A DNA stretch of 12,796 nucleotides, taken from contig JBIKVP010000057.1 in NCBI GenBank assembly GCA_044356745.1, positions 1 through 12,796 of the forward strand. The letters run 5' to 3'. A program made the translations under genes and the position numbers. Source of the stretch: JBIKVP01 sp044356745 (GTDB lineage Bacteria; Pseudomonadota; Alphaproteobacteria; Rhizobiales; Beijerinckiaceae). Shown in pieces: positions 6,034-12,751 of the stretch. Every line of letters begins with the position of its first letter. Positions within the stretch are counted from its first letter, which is position 1. The notes below the pieces were generated by a model. The model saw only the letters and a list, made by a program, of their open reading frames with translations. It did no database searches and had not been told where the DNA came from.

Positions 6034-7410
6034 TTATCCTGAATACGCAACACGCATTGTCACAAGCTCTTCAGCGCTTGTAGGATGAACCGCAATCGTG
6101 CGATCAAAATCTGCTTTGGTTGCGCCCATTTGCACAGCAATCGCAACCATCTGAATCATCTCACCTGCCCCTTCACCCACAATATGAACACCGAGCATCT
6201 TATCGCTCGCACCATCAACGATGATTTTCATCAGCACTTTTTCCGCGCGGCCTGAAAGCGTGGCCTTCATGGGGCGAAAGGTGGTTTTGAAAATAACAAC
6301 ATTCTTATACGCGTTGCGTGCCGCTTCTTCACTTAAGCCAACTGTACCAATTTCAGGCGTTGAGAAAACGCCTGTTGCAATCAGGGCATGATCGACAACC
6401 CAAGGCTTAACACCCCTTGCTACACCAAATATACTATCGGCGAACGCATGGCCTTCACGGATTGCAATCGGCGTAAGGTTTGCGCGATTGGTGACATCTC
6501 CCACCGCATAGATGGATGGCACATTCGTTTGCGAATCAGCGCTTACCGCTATCGCGCCATCCGCATCAAGCGCAACGCCCACTTTCTCAAGACCTAAGTT
6601 CACAGTGTTGGGTTTGCGCCCCGTTGCGACAAGCACCTGATCGGTTTCAACCTTTTTTCCGTCTGATAAATGAGCAATAAGCCCCCTAGCGGTTTTCTCA
6701 ATATGCTCAATCGTCGTGTTCAGGCGCACATCCATGCCTTGGGCACGATACGCGTCCCCTAACATGACGCGTACATCCTGATCAAACCCGCGTAACAATT
6801 GGTCTCCGCGATGAATGAGTGTAACCTGAGAGCCTAATCCTTGAAAAATGCCCGCGAATTCAACCGCGATATACCCGCCGCCCACGACAATAATGCGCTT
6901 AGGCTGCAGCGCGAGATGAAATACCTCATTCGAGGTGATCCCATATTCGCCCCCCGGTATGACGGGCTGCATCACAGGATATGCACCCGTTGCAACCAGA
7001 ATGGTGCGCGCTTTAATGAGACGATCATCGTGAAGCAAACGCACTGTATGTGCATCTTCAATCATTGCACGGCTTTTCACCAAAGTGACACCCGCGTTAT
7101 TGAGTGTGTTGGTGTACGCCTGCTCTAAGCGCGCAATCTCCTTATCCTTATTGGCAATAAGTTGCCGCCAATCAAATGTGGACTGCCCCACATTCCAGCC
7201 AAATCCATGAGCGTCTTCAAAGTCATGAGCGAATCGCGATGCGTAAACAAAAAGCTTTTTCGGAACACAGCCTCGAATCACGCATGTTCCCCCTGCCCGA
7301 TATTCCTCTGCAACCATCACGCTCGCCCCGTGTGATGCTGCGATTCGCGCCGCTCTCACACCGCCAGAACCAGCACCAATGACCATCAGATCGACATCAA
7401 AATCAGACAT
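6034..7410 (-). CDS. gor: Glutathione-disulfide reductase
   Basis: A 458-residue class I pyridine nucleotide-disulfide oxidoreductase that reduces glutathione disulfide with NADPH and FAD in the cytoplasm. Visible are the FAD motif VIGAGSGG (10-17), the redox-active disulfide GGTCVIRGCVPKK (Cys43/Cys48), the NADPH-binding motif VVGGGYIAVEF (175-185), basic residues HR at 200-201 and Arg207 suited to the NADPH 2'-phosphate, the second FAD motif IYAVGD, and the C-terminal HPTSAEE with the catalytic His near 442. CVIRGC with HPTSAEE separates it from lipoamide dehydrogenase and mercuric reductase. The ATG at 7410 is chosen because AAAGGG stands just upstream and the family begins at this point; the frame is open 25 codons further up, but that extension is unlike the family. 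It diverges from nrdJ. Confidence 0.95.
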   Translation of the reverse strand: MSDFDVDLMVIGAGSGGVRAARIAASHGASVMVAEEYRAGGTCVIRGCVPKKLFVYASRFAHDFEDAHGFGWNVGQSTFDWRQLIANKDKEIARLEQAYTNTLNNAGVTLVKSRAMIEDAHTVRLLHDDRLIKARTILVATGAYPVMQPVIPGGEYGITSNEVFHLALQPKRIIVVGGGYIAVEFAGIFQGLGSQVTLIHRGDQLLRGFDQDVRVMLGDAYRAQGMDVRLNTTIEHIEKTARGLIAHLSDGKKVETDQVLVATGRKPNTVNLGLEKVGVALDADGAIAVSADSQTNVPSIYAVGDVTNRANLTPIAIREGHAFADSIFGVARGVKPWVVDHALIATGVFSTPEIGTVGLSEEAARNAYKNVVIFKTTFRPMKATLSGRAEKVLMKIIVDGASDKMLGVHIVGEGAGEMIQMVAIAVQMGATKADFDRTIAVHPTSAEELVTMRVAYSG

Positions 7411-7639
7411 TTTATTCCCTTTGTTCGCAAAAACGGGGTATCTTGCGGCATACAGCGCTTGAGAAAGCGGCAAGACCACCATCATATTCCTATAGGATTC
7501 ACTACGTGACTTTTCTCACACACTGATTGACAAGAAAAATATTCTTTTTAACATCATAAACAGCTTACCCACAGGGGTCTATTTTAAAATCTGTTAGCGA
7601 ATCCCGCAACTTACACATGACTTTAAAAGCAGTTTCGCG

Positions 7640-7648
7640 TTATCCACA
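7640..7648 (+). promoter_or_regulatory. Perfect DnaA box upstream of nrdJ
   Basis: TTATCCACA matches the strict DnaA box TTATNCACA. A one-mismatch copy, TTACCCACA, lies at 7565-7573. The perfect box ends 4 nt before an NrdR-box-like palindrome. DnaA boxes in the E. coli nrdAB promoter couple ribonucleotide reductase expression to replication, so the same logic for nrdJ is a reasonable inference; chance occurrence is possible for a 9-mer. Confidence 0.5.
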
Positions 7649-7652
7649 CATC

Positions 7653-7668
7653 ATACTATATTTAGTAT
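7653..7668. promoter_or_regulatory. NrdR-box-like palindrome
   Basis: ATACTATATTTAGTAT has 6-bp complementary arms, and its core CTATATTTAG fits the NrdR core CWATATWTWG in every position. The outer bases differ from the usual ACA/TGT. NrdR boxes normally occur in pairs about 31 bp apart, and no good second box is visible at that distance on either side. This weakens the call. Confidence 0.4.
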
Positions 7669-7724
7669 CACGCAAGAAACTTTATACCATCTGTTGACGT
7701 TTAAGGTTCATAATTCTAGCGTGC

Positions 7725-7754
7725 CGTCACATCATGTAGCGTCACAACCTGATG
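7725..7754. repeat. Tandem 15-bp imperfect direct repeat in the nrdJ promoter region
   Basis: Two adjacent 15-bp units start at 7725 and 7740. Both begin with CGTCACA and agree at 11 of 15 positions (CGTCACATCATGTAG and CGTCACAACCTGATG). They lie immediately upstream of, and touch, the proposed -35 element. A spacing of 15 bp places the units about one and a half turns apart, and the sequence is not a consensus I know. Confidence 0.4.
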
Positions 7755-7780
7755 AAATATGTGTTCAAATAGGGTATAGT
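7752..7780 (+). promoter_or_regulatory. Candidate nrdJ promoter
   Basis: ATGAAA (7752-7757, 4 of 6 matches) and TATAGT (7775-7780, 5 of 6) are separated by 17 bp. Transcription would start near 7787, giving a leader of about 167 nt. An alternative -35, TTGACG at 7694-7699, has only a poor -10 (TAGCGT) at the proper spacing. A small palindrome, TTTGAT-C-ATCAAA (7781-7793), lies at the predicted start point. Confidence 0.4.
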
Positions 7781-7786
7781 TTTGAT

Positions 7787-7953
7787 CATCAAAGCGTGCA
7801 TGTCATGCGGCAGGGTCAAGGTGGCGTTCTTAAGAGGTAACTGTAAGCCGCTCTTTCTTGAAAGAGCTCTCGTGATAGCAACCCGCTATCGCGACAGGAT
7901 GTGTTTGCCTGCACCAAATGTGCAGATTTGATAGAATAAAAAAGGATTTAAAA
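7787..7953 (+). promoter_or_regulatory. Structured nrdJ 5' leader, candidate cis-regulatory RNA
   Basis: The predicted untranslated leader of nrdJ contains GCATG-T-CATGC (7798-7808), a perfect 8-bp stem GCTCTTTC/GAAAGAGC (7850-7867) and a 9-bp stem CGTGATAGC/GCTATCGCG with one G-U pair around AACCC (7871-7893). It also has a possible long-range pairing of GCAGG (7810-7814) with CCTGC (7908-7912). AACTGTAAGC (7839-7848) and CAGGA...GCCTGC (7895-7912) resemble parts of cobalamin riboswitches, but the full consensus is not met. I recall a conserved 'nrdJ RNA motif' reported upstream of nrdJ genes from comparative genomics; whether this leader belongs to it is unverified. Confidence 0.45.
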
Positions 7954-10900
7954 ATGCAAATCGCCCGCCGCTACACCATTTCTGATCAGTCGCCTTATGC
8001 CGCGATTGCTTTTCGCCATGCGACAAGTGAAATTCGTAATCCTGATGGTTCGGTGGTGTTTCGTCTTGATCGTGTTGAAGTGCCAGAAAGCTGGAGTCAG
8101 GTCGCTTCAGATGTTCTTGCGCAGAAGTATTTTCGCAAAGCGGGTGTGCCGGCGCGTTTGAAACGTGTTGAAGAAAACGATGTACCATCCTTTTTGTGGC
8201 GCTCGGTGGCCGATGAAGCGGCATTGAGTGAACTTCCCGAAGATCAGCGCTATGGCTCTGAAACCTCATCAAAACAGGTGTTTGACCGCTTAGCGGGCTG
8301 CTGGACATACTGGGGCTGGAAGGGCGGCTATTTTTCATCGGAAGCCGATGCGCAAAGCTTCTTTGATGAACTCAGATACATGCTTGCCAAACAGATGGTC
8401 GCCCCCAATTCACCGCAGTGGTTCAACACGGGTCTGCATTGGGCGTATGGTATTGATGGCCCTTCACAAGGGCATTATTATGTCGATTTTAAAACGGGCA
8501 AGCTCACAAAATCCAAATCTTCTTATGAGCATCCACAGCCCCACGCCTGCTTTATTCAGAGTGTGCAAGATGATCTTGTCAATGAGGGCGGGATTATGGA
8601 TTTGTGGGTGCGTGAAGCGCGTCTGTTCAAATATGGCTCGGGCACGGGCTCGAACTTTTCGCTGCTCAGAGGTGAAGGCGAAAAGCTGTCAGGTGGCGGG
8701 CGCTCATCAGGCTTAATGTCGTTTTTGCGTATCGGGGATCGTGCAGCTGGCGCTATCAAATCAGGTGGCACGACACGCCGCGCCGCGAAAATGGTCGTGG
8801 TAGATGTGGATCACCCCGATATTGAAACCTACATCGACTGGAAAGTGAAGGAAGAGCAGAAGGTCGCCGCTTTGGTCACTGGTTCAAAGATTTGCGCTAA
8901 GCATCTGAAAGCCATTATGAAAGCATGTATTGATGGCGAGGGTGAACATCGCTTTGAGCCTGAGAAAAACGCTTGTCTCAAGCGCGAGATCAAACTCGCA
9001 CGCAAGTCGCTCGTGCCTGATAATTACATCAAGCGCGTCATTCAGTTTGCTGAGCAAGGCTACACGGATATTTCCTTCCCGACCTACGATACAGATTGGG
9101 ATTCCGAAGCTTACGGCACGGTATCAGGCCAAAACTCGAATAACTCTGTCAGTCTTAAAGATGACTTCCTCAGAGCTGTTGAAACAAATGACACATGGAA
9201 CCTCACTGCGCGTAAAGACGGCAAGGTGATGAAAACCCTTAAAGCGCGTGATTTGTGGGAAAAAATTGGCCATGCGGCTTGGGCTTCAGCTGATCCGGGT
9301 CTGCACTACAACACGACCATGAACGATTGGCACACCTGCCCTGCCGCTGGCCCCATTCGTGCGTCAAATCCATGTTCTGAATATATGTTTTTGGATGATA
9401 CAGCGTGTAATCTGGCTTCTGCGAACCTGCTTACGTTCTACAACACGCAAACGCGTACCTTTGATGTAGAGGCTTATGAGCACCTGTGTCGCTTATGGAC
9501 AATTGTACTCGAAATCTCGGTCACAATGGCGCAATTTCCCTCAAAAGAAATTGCTGAACTCTCATATGAATATCGCACGCTTGGACTGGGTTATGCCAAC
9601 ATTGGCGGCCTCTTGATGAGCATGGGTTTATCGTATGATTCACCTGAAGGACGTGCGATTTGTGGTGCGCTCACCGCCGTGATGACGGGCGTATCTTATG
9701 CAACATCCGCTGAAATGGCGAAAGAGCTTGGCGCGTTTCCAGGGTACAAAAAGAATGCCAACCACATGTTGCGCGTCATTCGCAATCATCGCCGTGCTGC
9801 GCATGGTGTGTTTACGGGTTATGAGCAGCTTCATGTGAGCCCCGTGCCGCTTGATGCAGTCTCATGCCCTGATCAAATATTGGTCATCCACGCGAAAGCC
9901 GCGTGGGACAAGGCGCTTGAGCTTGGCGAAAAGCATGGCTATCGCAACGCGCAAACCACGGTCGTTGCTCCCACGGGCACGATTGGCCTTGTGATGGATT
10001 GTGACACCACAGGCATTGAGCCAGATTTTGCTCTCGTAAAATTCAAAAAGCTCGCGGGCGGTGGTTATTTTAAAATCATCAACCGCGCTGTGCCTGAGGC
10101 GTTGCGCTCGCTCGGGTATTCAGAAAGTCACATTGCCGAGATCGAGGCTTATGCGGTGGGTCATGGCTCAATCAAGCAAGCCCCTGCGATCAATACAGGC
10201 TCGCTTCGCACCAAGGGCTTTACCGATGATAAGTTAGAGGCGATTGAAAAAGCGCTTCCATCCGCATTTGATATTAAATTCGTATTTAATCAGTGGACGT
10301 TAGGCGCAGATTTTCTCACCAGCGTGCTTAAAGTGCCTGCAAGCAAACTGGATGATCCAAGCTTTGATTTGCTTGTTCATCTTGGGTTTTCAAAAGCGGA
10401 TATTGATGCAGCCAACATCCACGTGTGCGGTGCGATGACGCTTGAAGAAGCGCCACATCTCAAAAAAGAGCATTATGCGGTATTTGATTGCGCCAATCCG
10501 TGCGGACGCATCGGTAAGCGTTATCTGTCAGTGGAAAGTCACATCCGCATGATGGCGGCGGCGCAACCGTTCATCTCAGGGGCGATTTCCAAAACCATCA
10601 ACATGCCGAATGATGCTAGCGTTGAAGATTGCAAAAACGCTTATATGCTCTCATGGAAACTGGCGCTCAAAGCCAATGCGCTTTATCGCGATGGCTCGAA
10701 ACTGAGCCAGCCGCTTAATTCGGCGCTGATTGAAGATGAAAATGATGACGATGATTCAATGGTCGATCAGCTTCTCGCCATGCCAGCGGTCGCGCGCACC
10801 GCGTTTGTGACAGAAAAAATCGTCGAACGCATTGTTGAAAAGCATGTGCGCAATCGCGAAAAACTCCCCGATCGTCGCAAAGGCTATACGCAAAAAGCGG

Positions 10901-11691
10901 TCGTGGGCGGTCATAAGGTATATTTGCGCACGGGTGAATATCATGACGGGCGTATCGGTGAAATCTTCGTTGATATGCATAAAGAAGGGGCGGCATTCCG
11001 CTCACTCATGAACAACTTCGCGATTGCGGTCTCGTTAGGGCTGCAATACGGCGTGCCATTGGAGGAATATGTCGAAGCGTTCACGTTCACACGCTTTGAG
11101 CCAGCGGGCTTTGTGCAAGGCAATGAGGCGATTAAAAACGCCACATCGGTGCTTGATTACATCTTCCGTGAACTCGCGATTTCTTATCTTGATCGTGCCG
11201 ATCTGGCGCATGTTGACCCTTCAGAAATTGGCAACACGATTCTTGGCAAGGGCGAGGATCAATCCTCAAAGCCTGATGGTTCAGGCGGCGCGACATCTGC
11301 CAGCCGCGTGGTCTCCAAAGGCTTGATGCGTGGCCGCTCAGAAAAGCTGATGCTGGTGACGGGAAAAGAAGCCGATCACGACACCAAAACCCGTGCGGAA
11401 GGCGCGTCTAACACCGTGATGCTCTATCCCACCTCAGGCGCAACGGCGATGAAGGCTGAGCCAATTACGGAAACAGAGCATTCTGTTCTGCATCTTGGTT
11501 TTGCCGCTCCTGAAGCCCGCTCCGAGAGCGCCCCCGCCGCCAAAGCGAAAGCGGGCAATGCCAAACGCGCCGAAGCGCTCATGAAGGGCTACCAAGGCGA
11601 TGCATGCGGTGAATGCGGCAACTTCACCCTCGTGCGCAACGGCACGTGTTTGAAGTGCGATACGTGCGGCGGGACGACGGGGTGCTCGTAA
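7954..11691 (+). CDS. nrdJ: Adenosylcobalamin-dependent (class II) ribonucleotide reductase
   Basis: A 1245-residue class II ribonucleotide reductase, which makes deoxyribonucleotides using a thiyl radical generated from adenosylcobalamin and so needs no oxygen or small subunit. The redox-active pair is Cys199 (HACFIQSV) and Cys485 (DTACNLAS), and the thiyl radical Cys474 sits in NPCSE. The 11-residue gap between Cys474 and Cys485 equals that of the Lactobacillus enzyme. PTGTIG (673-678) is a phosphate-binding signature of the family. Residues about 978-1083 form the C-terminal TSCPD domain typical of alphaproteobacterial NrdJ. A low-complexity linker (about 1098-1213) leads to a Cys-rich tail with cysteines at 1218, 1221, 1232, 1235, 1238 and 1244, which shuttles electrons to the active site. 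ATG 7954 is preferred over an upstream in-frame ATG at 7918 because AAAAAGGA precedes it at good spacing. Length is normal and the frame intact. Confidence 0.97.
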   Translation: MQIARRYTISDQSPYAAIAFRHATSEIRNPDGSVVFRLDRVEVPESWSQVASDVLAQKYFRKAGVPARLKRVEENDVPSFLWRSVADEAALSELPEDQRYGSETSSKQVFDRLAGCWTYWGWKGGYFSSEADAQSFFDELRYMLAKQMVAPNSPQWFNTGLHWAYGIDGPSQGHYYVDFKTGKLTKSKSSYEHPQPHACFIQSVQDDLVNEGGIMDLWVREARLFKYGSGTGSNFSLLRGEGEKLSGGGRSSGLMSFLRIGDRAAGAIKSGGTTRRAAKMVVVDVDHPDIETYIDWKVKEEQKVAALVTGSKICAKHLKAIMKACIDGEGEHRFEPEKNACLKREIKLARKSLVPDNYIKRVIQFAEQGYTDISFPTYDTDWDSEAYGTVSGQNSNNSVSLKDDFLRAVETNDTWNLTARKDGKVMKTLKARDLWEKIGHAAWASADPGLHYNTTMNDWHTCPAAGPIRASNPCSEYMFLDDTACNLASANLLTFYNTQTRTFDVEAYEHLCRLWTIVLEISVTMAQFPSKEIAELSYEYRTLGLGYANIGGLLMSMGLSYDSPEGRAICGALTAVMTGVSYATSAEMAKELGAFPGYKKNANHMLRVIRNHRRAAHGVFTGYEQLHVSPVPLDAVSCPDQILVIHAKAAWDKALELGEKHGYRNAQTTVVAPTGTIGLVMDCDTTGIEPDFALVKFKKLAGGGYFKIINRAVPEALRSLGYSESHIAEIEAYAVGHGSIKQAPAINTGSLRTKGFTDDKLEAIEKALPSAFDIKFVFNQWTLGADFLTSVLKVPASKLDDPSFDLLVHLGFSKADIDAANIHVCGAMTLEEAPHLKKEHYAVFDCANPCGRIGKRYLSVESHIRMMAAAQPFISGAISKTINMPNDASVEDCKNAYMLSWKLALKANALYRDGSKLSQPLNSALIEDENDDDDSMVDQLLAMPAVARTAFVTEKIVERIVEKHVRNREKLPDRRKGYTQKAVVGGHKVYLRTGEYHDGRIGEIFVDMHKEGAAFRSLMNNFAIAVSLGLQYGVPLEEYVEAFTFTRFEPAGFVQGNEAIKNATSVLDYIFRELAISYLDRADLAHVDPSEIGNTILGKGEDQSSKPDGSGGATSASRVVSKGLMRGRSEKLMLVTGKEADHDTKTRAEGASNTVMLYPTSGATAMKAEPITETEHSVLHLGFAAPEARSESAPAAKAKAGNAKRAEALMKGYQGDACGECGNFTLVRNGTCLKCDTCGGTTGCS

Positions 11692-11699
11692 GAGCACCC
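11680..11699 (+). terminator. Strong hairpin across the nrdJ stop codon
   Basis: GGGTGCTC (11680-11687) and GAGCACCC (11692-11699) form a perfect GC-rich 8-bp stem, extendable by one G-U pair, closed by a GTAA (GNRA-type) tetraloop. The nrdJ TAA codon lies at 11689-11691, inside the loop. No U-tract follows, so this may be an mRNA 3'-end stabiliser, or a terminator aided by the repeats downstream, rather than a classical terminator. Confidence 0.5.
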
Positions 11700-11711
11700 T
11701 AAACCACAATC

Positions 11712-11795
11712 CGTCATTGCGAGGAGTATCACGACGAAGCAATCCAATTCTTTAGATACCGTTTTCTGGATTGCCGCGCTTCGCTCGCAATGACG
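11712..11795. repeat. Palindromic repeat module A (CGTCATTGCGAGG type)
   Basis: CGTCATTGCGA at 11712-11722 pairs with TCGCAATGACG at 11785-11795. Inside, GCAATCCA (11739-11746) and TGGATTGC (11767-11774) pair as a second arm. This is the widespread intergenic repeat seen in many proteobacterial genomes, here an 84 bp copy. It has no coding potential. Confidence 0.8.
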
Positions 11796-11824
11796 TATTG
11801 AGATACAGGCGCAAGAAACAAAAA

Positions 11825-11947
11825 CCGTCATGGCAAGCCTTGGGCTTGCCATCCATGCCTTAGCGAGCTTTTCAAACGGGCGTGGTTCTAAAGGCGTGGA
11901 TGCCAGTGAACCGAAGGTCCGCGAAGCGACTTGCACTGGCATGACGG
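11825..11947. repeat. Palindromic repeat module B, three-hairpin element
   Basis: Outer ends CCGTCAT (11825-11831) and ATGACGG (11941-11947) are complementary. Inside there are GGCAAGCC-TTG-GGCTTGCC (11832-11850), ATCCATGCC pairing with GGCGTGGAT through one wobble, and GCCAGTG pairing with CACTGGC. The whole can fold as a branched cruciform-like structure. The preceding linker (about 11801-11824) and the one before module C are near copies. Confidence 0.7.
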
Positions 11948-11974
11948 GTGAGGTTCAGGCGTAAGAAACAAATA

Positions 11975-12010
11975 CCGTCATCCCCGTGCTTGACACGGGG
12001 ATCTAAGGAC
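11975..12010. repeat. Palindromic repeat module C (half element)
   Basis: The module begins CCGTCAT like modules A and B, followed by the hairpin CCCCGTG-CTTGA-CACGGGG (11982-12000) and then ATCTAAGGAC. It resembles the common 'CCGTCATCCC...GGGATC' intergenic repeat, but without a closing ATGACGG, so it is probably a truncated or half copy. Confidence 0.6.
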
Positions 12011-12042
12011 AAGTCACAAGAAAGGAAAATAACGATTTTCTC

Positions 12043-12051
12043 TGTGGATAA
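12043..12051 (-). promoter_or_regulatory. Perfect DnaA box (minus strand)
   Basis: TGTGGATAA is the exact complement of TTATCCACA, the second perfect DnaA box in the window. It lies in non-coding DNA just after the palindromic repeats and about 80 nt before the proposed promoter at 12121. No cluster of boxes is present, so it is not evidence for an origin. Confidence 0.35.
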
Positions 12052-12120
12052 AGTTGAAACTTAGAAACAAAATCCAACTTTAAGTTGAGAGTAAAGTTGC
12101 AGTGCAACATAAGAAAACAT

Positions 12121-12317
12121 TATAATAAAGATTGCCGTGCAAATGGTTGCACAAATGCACGGCATACCACGAAGTTACGTTGAAGTACTTGTGGGGACGG
12201 AACGAAAGCATGTGCTCTCACTTCCTCTCAAAGGTGAACTAGCACGTTACCGCAGTTACCGTCTAGCGGAGCTTCAACTTTTACACACCTCATTGCGATG
12301 AGGAGAAAGAAGTTAAA
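12121..12317 (+). promoter_or_regulatory. Promoter and hairpin-rich leader of the 60-residue gene
   Basis: A perfect -10 TATAAT lies at 12121-12126 with only a weak -35 (TTGCAG, 12097-12102). The predicted RNA begins near 12133 with TGCCGTGCA (12133-12141), which pairs perfectly with TGCACGGCA (12156-12164). The overlapping GTGCAA (12137-12142) can instead pair with TTGCAC (12147-12152), so the two stems exclude each other. Further on are CCAC-g-AAGT with ACTTGTGG (12167-12194), a direct repeat GTTACCG (12246, 12255), and CCTCAT-TGCG-ATGAGG (12288-12303), which overlaps the Shine-Dalgarno AGGAG. Upstream are two small dyads, CAACTT-T-AAGTTG (12075-12087) and GTTGC-AGT-GCAAC (12096-12108). No known RNA family was recognised. 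Confidence 0.45.
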
Positions 12318-12500
12318 ATGGCTACCAATCCACCATACGGCGACAATCGTCGTCAAGGCGCTGTGCGCGATCGTTCTCAAACTTATAATCCAAAAACGGA
12401 GCAATGGGTTAAGCGTAACGCTGACACAGGCCAGTTTATGGACGTAAAATCAAATGGTGGACCGTTCAAAGGGGTTAGAAAAGAAAAACCCACAAAATAA
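12318..12500 (+). CDS. Small conserved-type hypothetical protein, 60 residues
   Basis: A basic, hydrophilic 60-residue protein. It contains NPPYGDNRRQGAVRDRSQTY, then NPKTEQWVKRNADTGQFMD and a lysine-rich C-terminus ending KGVRKEKPTK. From memory, short proteins with the NPKT-x-x-WVKR...TG-x-FMD...FKGVRKE pattern recur in bacterial genomes without assigned function; this recollection is not verified. There is no signal peptide, membrane segment or cysteine. AGGAG at 12301-12305 is 12 nt before the ATG, a long spacing, and part of it is in a hairpin. The composition suggests nucleic-acid or protein binding, but that is only inference. Confidence 0.75.
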   Translation: MATNPPYGDNRRQGAVRDRSQTYNPKTEQWVKRNADTGQFMDVKSNGGPFKGVRKEKPTK

Positions 12501-12506
12501 AACTAC

Positions 12507-12535
12507 TGTTAGGTCGGCGTATTGCTGGCCTAGCA
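12507..12535. terminator. 12-bp stem-loop after the 60-residue gene
   Basis: TGTTAGGTCGGC (12507-12518) pairs along its whole length with GCTGGCCTAGCA (12524-12535), using three G-U pairs, around the loop GTATT. No T-run follows on the plus strand, so termination of the upstream gene is only plausible. It may instead separate the two small genes as an RNA processing or stability element. Confidence 0.45.
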
Positions 12536-12577
12536 ATTAAATAATTAAAAAATGTAAAAAAGAGAGGAATAAGGAGC

Positions 12578-12751
12578 ATGAAAATATTTGGTATCAGCTT
12601 TAGTCAATTTAAAGACGATAAGTTTGATGAAGCTTGTTCTTCCGTAAATGATATTGATGAGAATTTACTAGATGGCTCTCAAAATGAGATTATAATATAC
12701 CCCTCACATTTGAAGAGTTGGTGTCTGAAGTATTTTGAAGTTATCGGATAG
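12578..12751 (+). CDS. Small hypothetical protein, 57 residues
   Basis: ATG at 12578 opens a 57-codon frame ending in TAG at 12749-12751, beginning MKIFGISFSQFKDDKFDEAC and ending LKSWCLKYFEVIG. GAGAGG at 12562-12567 is 10 nt before the ATG and AAGGAG (12571-12576) is 1 nt before it; the first has workable spacing. The gene is AT-rich compared with its neighbours. The protein is acidic in its middle, with a C-terminal aromatic cluster, and has no signal or membrane segment. No family is recognised. It could be the start of a longer gene cut by a stop, since nothing after 12751 continues the frame. The 45 bp to the window end hold nothing recognisable. Confidence 0.5.
   Translation: MKIFGISFSQFKDDKFDEACSSVNDIDENLLDGSQNEIIIYPSHLKSWCLKYFEVIG

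Noticed and set aside
7411..7485. 25-residue N-terminal extension of glutathione reductase
   Set aside because: The family starts just before the FAD motif and a good AAAGGG ribosome site precedes the internal ATG at 7410.
7781..7793. FNR-type site TTGAT...ATCAA at the nrdJ start point
   Set aside because: The half-sites are separated by 1 nt rather than the 4 nt of FNR sites.
7787..7953. Complete cobalamin riboswitch before nrdJ
   Set aside because: Only fragments (AACTGTAAGC, CAGGA...GCCTGC) match; the full B12 box and the GGGAA...GGTGAAAATCC core are not met.
7486..7953. Replication origin in the gor-nrdJ intergenic region
   Set aside because: Only one perfect and one near DnaA box are present, with no box cluster or AT-rich unwinding array; promoter control explains them better.
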